From Tetragonia tetragonoides (lineage: Eukaryota; Streptophyta; Magnoliopsida; Caryophyllales; Aizoaceae), in the NCBI GenBank assembly GCA_038025085.1, contig CM076140.1, positions 31,545,501-31,609,500 on the forward strand: DNA of 64,000 bases. Reading direction: 5' to 3'. Shown here one piece after another: positions 57,621 to 64,000 of this stretch. The notes below the pieces were generated by a model, which had not been told where the DNA came from, did no database searches, and saw nothing but the letters and a program-made list of their open reading frames with translations. Made by a program: the position numbers and the translations under genes. Every line of letters starts with the position of its first letter. Positions within the stretch are counted from its first letter, which is position 1.

Positions 57621-60600
57621 CTTAATATACAACACAAAAGAACTACAATCTCTTTTACCCTACTCTTATGAGCGTTTAAAGCGCGTAAATGCATTCAAAA
57701 GTTTGAGTTGAAGCTTGTTTATACTTTAAAATATTCTTGGTGTAGTTTCTTACTCAAATGAATGCAAACAAAAAATTTGGGTGCTTTCTTTTAATATACA
57801 ACACAAAAGAACTAATCTCTATCACCCTAGTCGTAAGAGCTGTTAAAACGCGTAAATGCATTCAAAAGCTTGAGTTGAAGCTTGTTTGTACTTGTAAATA
57901 TCCCTAGTGTTATGTCACACTCAAATGAATGCAAACAAAGTATTTGGATACTTTCTCTTAATATACTACACAAAAGAACTCAATTTCTATCACCCTAGTC
58001 GTAAGAGCTGTTAAAACGCGTAAATGCATTTAAAAGCTTGAGTTGAAGCTTGGTTGTACTTGTAAACATCCTTGGTGTATTTTCACACTCAAATGAATGC
58101 AAACAAAGTATTTGGAGGCTTTCAATTAATATACAACACAAAAGAACTCAAATCTCTTTCACCCTACCCGTAAGAGCTCTTAAAAGGCGTAAATGCATTC
58201 CAAAGCTTGAGTTGAAGCTTGTTTGTACTGGTAAACATCCTTGGTGTAGTTTCATACTCAAATAAATGCAAACAAAGTATTTGGATGCTTTCTCTTAATA
58301 TACAACGCAAAAGAACTCAAATCTCTTTCACCCTACTCGTATGACCGTTTCAAATGCGTAAATGCATTCAAAAGCTTCAGTTGAAGCGTGTTTGTACTTT
58401 AAAACATTCTTGGTATAGTTTCATACTCAAATGAATGCAGACAAAACATTTGGGTGCTTTCTCTTAATATACAACACAAAAGAACTCAATCGGTATCACC
58501 CTAGTCGTAAGAGCTGTTAAGACGCGTTAATGCATTCAAAAGCTTGAGTTGAAGCTTGTTTGTACTTCTAAACATCCTTGGTGTATTTTCACACTCAAAT
58601 GAATGCAAACAAAGTATTTCGATGTTTTCTCTTAATATACAACACAAAAAAACTCAAATCTCTTTCACCCTACCCGTATGAGCTTTTAAAACGCGTAAAC
58701 GCATTAAAAAGCTTGAGTTGAAGCTTGTTTGTACTTTAAAACATTCTTGGTGTAGTTTCATACTCAAATGAAACCAAACAAAACTTTTGGGGGCTTTCTC
58801 GTAATATTCAACACAAAAGAACTCCATATCTATCACCCTAGTCGTAAGAGCTGTTAAAACTCGTAAATGCATTGAAAAGCTTGAGTTGAAGCTTGTTTGT
58901 ACTTGTAAACATCCTTTGTGTTGTTTCACACTCAAATGAATGCAAACAAAGTATTTGGATACTTTCTCTTAATATACAACACAAAAGAACTCAAATCTCT
59001 TTCACCCTACTCGTAAGAGCTTTTGAAACGCATAAATCCATTCAAAAGCTTGAGTTGAAGCTTGTTTGTACTTGTAAACATCCTAGGTGTAGTTTCACAC
59101 TCAAATGAATGCAAACAAAGTATTTGGATGCTTTCGCTTAAAATACAACACAAAAGAACCCAAATTTCTTTCACCCTACTCGCTTGAGCATTTAAAACTC
59201 GTAAATGCATTCAAAAGCTTGAGTTGAAGTTTGTTTTTACTTTAAAACATTCTAGGTGTAGTTTCATACTCAAATGAATACAGACAAAAAATTTGGGTGC
59301 TTTCTCTTAATATACAACACAAAAAACAACTAAATCTCTATCACCCTAGTCGTAAGAGCATTTAAAACGCGTAAATGCATTCAAAAGCTTGAGTTAAAGC
59401 TTGTTTGTACTTGTAAGCATCCTTGGTGTATTTTCACACTCAAATGAATGCAAACAAAGTATTTGGATGCTTTCTCTTAATATACAACACAAAAGAACTC
59501 AAATCTCTTTCACCCTACCCGTATGAGCTTTTAAAACTCGTAAATGCATTTAAAAGCTTGAGTTGAAGCTTGTTTGTACTTGTAAACATCCTTGGTGTAT
59601 TTTCACTCTCTAATGAATGCAACAAAGCATTTGGACGCTTTCTCTTAATATTGAAAGGACCCGGGATTTTCGTCTAATCCTTTTAGATATGTATTTGTTT
59701 CCACGGCGTGCGTCCTTCTAGAAAATTTGTAAGTTGGGGGTTTAGATAAGTTCAAGGGACCATCGTGTTGGAAAAGGTTTTGTAAAGACATGAATTGAAT
59801 AAAAACCATGAAAGAGGTCACAAATCTTCTATCGGCGTTTTATCGAAGGGACAAGCCGATGGGACAACCCAATAGCGCGAAAAGTGAACTAATCATGTTT
59901 TTAGAAAGACTCCCGCTCATATAGAATATATGAGTACCCAAAAATAATAAGTTCGGGGGCAAAGGCACGAGGTGGGAAGGTGTTAGGCACCCAACTCGCC
60001 CGTATTATGACGGCCTCTACTAACTCAAGTTTGCTTAATAATTTAAAGACATAATTCCCATGAAAAACCAGATTAACAACCTAGACTTAGACTATTAATT
60101 GGTTGATCATAAGCATCACAACATTTATTTTTAACCCTTATTTAGAAAGTCATTCGATTGACAATTTGGGCAGCACAACAACTATACAGACAATATTTAG
60201 GAAGCAATAAAACGCTATTCTAGCATGATCTACATTATGACTACTAAAAAAATAAACAATTAGGCAATTAATTTAATTTGAGCTCTCAGGAATTTGTACC
60301 TGAACAGTAGGCTATATTTCACAAAAATATTAAAGCAAGATCTCAAATTTTAGAAGAAAGAGGGAGACGCTCGGGAGTACTCAACCGAGAATAGAGGTTG
60401 TCAACTGTAGACTGTCTGTTTTGAACTGAGGGTGAAGGGCTGTTTATATAGGCGTGGGAAGTATGTTTTGACGCAGTAATTGAGCTGAAAAACGAGACGG
60501 GCTTGAAAAATGAGTCGGGCCGAAGCAGGGTCAGCGCCGCTAATCCCAGGGCCACCGACGACTGTCAGCAATCTAGTCCATTTTTATTTTCCGGAGGAAT

Positions 60601-61319
60601 TTAAATATCCCGAAAAATGTAAAAAGACCGTTTTACCCCTGAACGGTAAATGACGGTTTTACCCCTAAATCGCAACTTAGCGACCGGGAGTCGAAAAGAG
60701 GCATGAGACGCGTTGTTGGAAAGCTCTTGAACAGGGCTTTTGTATGAAATGGAATGAAGGAGTGTTTAGAGCAAAAACCTGAGACCTTATCTTAACTATT
60801 AAAGCAAAAATAGCAGTTCAAGTTTATAAATTACTCCTTTCATCATCGGGCTGTTGCGGAGAAATCTGAAGACCTTTTTTTTGGCGGCTAAAGAAGCCCC
60901 CACTTTGATCGAGCTTGAGTAAAACCGAAGATCAAAGTATTCCGAAGGTGACATGTAGGATGCTGATGTGCACACGATGTGTGAGAGTGTACAGTATATG
61001 TATGCATATGAAGACAAACCTGAGTTGGGACATGCTCGTAGCATGCTGAGATTTCATCTTTGTGAACATAAGAGAAAATAAAGGTTATTGTACTAGGATA
61101 GAACACCGCTCGTAGATGGTCTAAACGTCTGCTGGGGACCTGGATTCAGAGTGAATGAAAAAGTTAGTAATACTTTGACAATGATCAACGTAGAGTGCTT
61201 CGACAAACAGTGACTAAACACCGCTCGGCGGATGTCGAGATTTCGTCCTTGTATGAGAAACGAAAAAGTCAACGAGACAACACAATTAAAAATACGGTTG
61301 TAAAGTGGTCAGAACATAT

Positions 61320-61625
61320 GAACAGTTTAAATGCAATAGCTTAAGCAATCATTGACTGAAACATATAAAAAATAATGGACAGTATAACTGCAACAGTTTA
61401 AGCAATCATTGACTGACACATAGTAAGTAACCTCGCAGAAGGATAGTTTAACCGCAATAGCTTAAGCAATCATTGACTAACCCCAAAAGTTTGTAACCTC
61501 GTAGAGGGACAGTTTAACCGCAATAGCTTAAGCGAGAATTGACTGACCCCAAAATTTGTAGTTTCGCAGAAGGACAGTTTAACCGCAATAGCTTAAGCGA
61601 TCATTAATTGGCCCAAAGTTTGTAA
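61320..61625. repeat. minisatellite, five units of about 57-65 bp
   Basis: The core CAGTTTAACCGCAATAGCTT followed by AAGC.ATCATTGACTGA recurs near 61323, 61380, 61444, 61509 and 61574, with CCTCGCAGAAGGA between later units. The last three units are closest to each other; the first two are diverged. Short tandem repeats of this kind are known in untranslated parts of Tat/Ogre elements, which fits the LTR-like edge but does not prove it. Confidence 0.8.
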
Positions 61626-61943
61626 TGTTGAGTTGTTTGGTAAGGCCGATAGAATTTTCGGGTTTAAAAAAAATAATAACTTTGGCGCTCTGGGCGGTAA
61701 GGGTTGTCGTAGTGTAGATCCGAGGTTTAGTATCTTGGACCTGCAAAAATAAACGGGTTAGTTTTACGTAAAAATAGTTGGTACTGTAAAATGGGCCAAC
61801 TGTCGAATTTGAATTTGTGGGCCGGAGTACTTTATTCCCGCGCACTTGGTACTGATATTCGCCACAAATGAACTGAAGTAACAAACTTTTGACTGGAAAA
61901 TGGGGCCGTGGGATAGCAATGGGTCCGTGTGTGCAGGTCAGCA

Positions 61944-61979
61944 GGGCCGCTAGCGGCCCAGGCCATTGCCGCTAGCGGC
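61944..61979. repeat. GC-rich palindromes GGGCCGCTAGCGGCCC and GCCGCTAGCGGC
   Basis: A perfect 16-bp palindrome (61944-61959) and a perfect 12-bp palindrome (61968-61979) share the core GCCGCTAGCGGC. Imperfect copies follow at ~61998 (GGCCGCTAGCTGC) and ~62020 (GCCACTAGCGGC). They sit just upstream of the PMD gene in sequence much richer in GC than the array. Role unknown. Confidence 0.85.
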
Positions 61980-62050
61980 GCTGGGCCTTGGAGTGAGGCC
62001 GCTAGCTGCTCTAGCCAGCGCCACTAGCGGCGATGGGCTTGAGCCGAATA

Positions 62051-62068
62051 AAAGCGCTTCAGCGCTTT
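62051..62068. repeat. hairpin AAAGCGCT-TC-AGCGCTTT
   Basis: A perfect 8-bp inverted repeat with a 2-base loop, followed by a run of T and C. It lies about 90 bp upstream of the first recognisable splice donor of the PMD gene, so it may be in the promoter or the 5' UTR. It is not a terminator of the bacterial kind. Confidence 0.7.
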
Positions 62069-62155
62069 CTTTTTTTTCCGCGTGCCTTCTTCTTCATTGT
62101 CAAGCTTCACTTGTCGAGATCTTCCCCCATTTTTGAGTGCTTCACTTTGCTTGAG

Positions 62156-62295
62156 GTAAGTCGATTCTTGACCGATTTCTTCGGATTTTGTCTTAAACTT
62201 GCTTATTTTTCCGCCTAGTTGCTGAATTTTGAGTTGCATTGTTGAATGGGTGTCTGTTTCTTGCGAATCTGAAACTTTTATTTTCCCACTTGTAG
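62156..62295 (+). other. predicted 5' UTR intron of the PMD gene
   Basis: The donor CTTGAG-GTAAGTCG and the acceptor CCCACTTGTAG-AGAG match the plant splice consensus. The enclosed 140 bp are T-rich. The exon that follows reaches ATGGCTCCC at 62321 with the context TTACCATGG, which is good for a plant start codon. Confidence 0.55.
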
Positions 62296-62320
62296 AGAGA
62301 AAAAGCTTCATTGTGTTACC

Positions 62321-63940
62321 ATGGCTCCCGTGGATAAGGGAAAACGTCCCATGAGTGAGGAGGAATATGACCGGAGCCTTTTCCGCACCGGGTTACCTTC
62401 TACTAGAGCACCTCCGACTGGGTCACGCGGACCGGCGGCCGGCTGGGGTCTGGAACCGCAGTGTTCTATTACCGGATAGACAGAGTCATCTGTCTAACTT
62501 GGAGCTGGTATGTTTTCTGACTTTCTTTTTTTTCTGTGCAGTAATGGAAATTGGAACTGTTAGTGCTTCGGCAGATGAACAAATTGGGATTTTTACTGGA
62601 TTGGTGGTCTGCTGTATATAATTTGTGTAGAATTATTTTAGCTATATTTGTGGTATATGGGGTATTGAGGAAAAATTTGTTTGTTGGCTAGGGTGTTGGT
62701 GTCTTGTTGTAGGCTCATGGGGCTACCTCCCATTGGGCTATGATGTTGGAGACCTTTTCAGTGGGGGATAGGAACTGGGTACTGGGTTCGGGTTTGGACC
62801 ATTTCCTGACTGTCATCCCTGCTTCTCACTCGGGGGATTCTAGGATCATTGCCAGGGGGTTATTGGAGAGGTTTTGGGATTCCACCAACACTTTCCATAC
62901 ACCTGTAGGGAAGATGTTCCCCACCCCCTATCATTTTGCTGTGCTGATGGGGCAATCCTTTACAGGGCGTCGTATTCGGTACAACGCGAACTACTGGCGA
63001 CAGAGTGACAGTTTGCTTGAGCTTTACGGGCCCGTGTCTGTCCACTTTGACAAGGATCGGGTTTTCCTGGCCTGCCTGTTGCGGTCTACCATCTTTGCTC
63101 AGAAGAAGAGTGTATGTCAAGTAAGTTTATTGACATGTCTGGAGGATTTGTCCAAGGTCCATGAGTACAACCTCGGTGCTTCCGCTTATGCTTCCTTAGT
63201 GAGCTGTTGTCGTCGGGCTTGTAGGCCTAAGGAGACGAGTGAGAGGACGTCTATCTCGGGCCCATGGAGCATACTGGAGGTAGGCCCATTTGTTGTTTTT
63301 TTTTTCTTTGCACGTGCTTGCTTTTGGAATCGGAGCTTATTTTCTTGCTTGTATGGCAGTTGTGGTTCTTTGAGTATTTTCCGGCTTTTCGTCCTCACCG
63401 TCCTGGTTTGAGGATGTTCCCATTGGGTTCACGGTGGATTGGTATGAGTAACCACTCGTTTACCTCTTTGGAGCATTTGCGGGCTTCCTTTGAGAGCCAT
63501 GCCGCATCTACGGTATGTTGTTGTTGACTCGTGCATTTTTCTTACTGGTCCATTTAGTGCGAATGTGCTTTTGAACTGGTAACCTGCAGGTGTCGTGGTC
63601 CGCTTTCGATGGTATCCCTGGGGTCCCATCCCATATTACCCTTGAGTCCTTTAGAGTGTCTTCTCTGCGGGTGGTCTTTGAGGGGCCATTTGGCTTTGTA
63701 TGGTACTTCGGGGACCGTTTGACTCGGCTGGTCTATCCCTCAATGGGTAGTCACCTGGTTCCGCAAGATCTTCCTTTGACCATGTTCTATCTGCGTGGTC
63801 TGAGTGTGTGGGACCTGGGAGTCGTGATCTACAGTATGGCGGCCACGGAGTTTCTTATGCGGGAGGTTGCTGGCTTGCACCGCACGGCTGTGTACCTGGC
63901 CTACTGCTTGGATCGTTTGATGCCCGACCTTACTTCTAAG
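62321..63940 (+). CDS. plant mobile domain (PMD) protein, 5' part, four exons, exon 1 frameshifted
   Basis: Predicted coding exons are 62321-62507, 62713-63279, 63360-63512 and 63590-63940. All introns are GT-AG, and exons 2-4 join in phase 0 with no stop. The gene continues past the window after the donor at 63941. Exon 2 carries AHGATSHWAMMLETFSVG, RGLLERFWDSTNTFHTPVG and FAVLMGQSFTGRRI, which resemble the PMD signature (a W..THTFH.P.GE-like motif, then LTGL..G). Exon 3 has LWFFEYFPAFRP, another PMD-like feature. From ATG 62321 the first frame (MAPVDKGKRPMSEEEYDRSLF) hits TAG at 62477, whereas the PMD-like SVLLPDRQSHLSNLEL up to the donor at 62507 is in another frame. So either a one-base indel lies between ~62425 and 62465 (pseudogene or sequencing error) or exon 1 is structured differently. 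PMD proteins include host silencing factors (MAIN, MAIL1) and copies carried by transposons; given the LTR-like edge and satellite neighbourhood, a transposon-carried copy is plausible. Confidence 0.65.
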
Positions 63941-64000
63941 GTAACAAACTCTTCTGCATCTCTTTTTTTTCAGCTGTATGTGTGATATACTAACTTCTTG

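Larger units (their letters stand above)
41674..59651. repeat. satellite block 6 (about 107 monomers)
   Basis: The longest uninterrupted stretch of the array, ending abruptly at TTAATAT where non-satellite DNA starts. Besides A and B monomers, a B variant with CTACTCGTAAGAGCTTTT becomes common. Several HOR domains are listed separately; between them the order is irregular. No gene, tRNA or other RNA gene is visible. Confidence 0.95.
59652..62100 (+). mobile_element. non-satellite DNA with an LTR-like left edge (possible Tat/Ogre-type element)
   Basis: The satellite stops at TTAATAT and a new sequence starts TGAAAGGACCCGGG. The words GGCACGAGGTGGGAAGG and GTGTTAGGCACCC (59967-59993) are of a kind I associate with LTRs of large plant Ty3/gypsy elements of the Tat/Ogre lineage; this is recall, not a search. 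A TATA-like TTTATATAGG lies at 60433-60442 and a possible primer-site-like word GTCTGCTGGGGAC at 61127-61139. There is no long ORF on either strand in 59652-62100. The matching right LTR and target duplication (AATAT expected) would lie outside the window. Confidence 0.4.

Noticed and set aside
1..59651. CRISPR-like array (regular repeats with spacers)
   Set aside because: The whole period is conserved with no unique spacers, and the unit is 168 bp in a plant context; it is a satellite.
1..59651. CENP-B box in the monomers
   Set aside because: I looked for a TTCG....A..CGGG-type motif and did not find one in the common monomers.
61579..61884. 101-codon minus-strand ORF near the minisatellite
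   Set aside because: No recognisable domain, part of it lies in the repeat, and no splice or start signals support it.
63186..63398. Minus-strand ORFs opposite the PMD exons
   Set aside because: They are antisense shadows; the plus strand has phase-consistent exons with GT-AG borders and a family resemblance.

Overview
This is plant nuclear DNA, almost certainly from heterochromatin at or near a centromere of a flowering plant. I cannot name the species. The evidence is an A+T-rich tandem satellite with a monomer of about 168-169 bp that fills roughly three quarters of the window, plant-type LTR retrotransposons nested inside it (primer sites matching initiator tRNA-Met, YLDD reverse transcriptase, DD35E integrase), and a plant mobile domain (PMD) gene with GT-AG introns at the right edge. 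There are no bacterial features.

Layout. 1-1514 satellite; 1515-2398 solo LTR; 2399-9995 satellite organised as a 13-monomer, ~2.19 kb higher-order repeat (HOR); 9996-10932 second copy of the solo LTR; 10933-19157 satellite, including two copies of a 2695-bp, 16-monomer HOR; 19158-22416 a gag-only LTR element (TR-GAG type) with a perfect 5-bp target duplication GTTGA; 22417-23520 satellite; 23521-34246 an alternating LTR/internal complex (4 LTRs, 3 internal regions) of a defective Ty3/gypsy chromovirus-like family, CRM-like as best guess; 34247-39644 satellite, including a 479-bp composite unit that fuses satellite to retrotransposon pol; 39645-41673 a truncated fourth pol copy of the same family; 41674-59651 satellite with several local HORs (1685/1516 bp and 2.4/3.44 kb); 59652-64000 non-satellite DNA that starts with a TG-type LTR-like edge and carries a 60-65 bp minisatellite, GC-rich palindromes and the 5' part of an intron-containing PMD gene running off the window.

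The satellite has two main monomer types, here called A and B. Around the centre of the monomer, A reads CCCTAGTCGTAAGAGCTGTT and B reads CCCTACCCGTATGAGCTTTT. They mostly alternate (A about 168 bp, B about 169 bp), so the basic unit is a ~337-bp dimer. HORs are built on this and have been altered by whole-monomer gains and losses, which points to repeated unequal exchange.

No retroelement here looks autonomous. The chromovirus-like copies share one gag-to-RT internal deletion at an apparent short microhomology, and all share a TAA between RNase H and integrase, so they descend from an already defective master. The gag-only element and the chromovirus-like family have similar LTR ends (TGATGC.GGAGCAAG at 5', ACATCA at 3') and both have a coding frame that runs over the polypurine tract into the 3' LTR. 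I suggest the gag-only element was moved by machinery of a related autonomous element that is not in this window.
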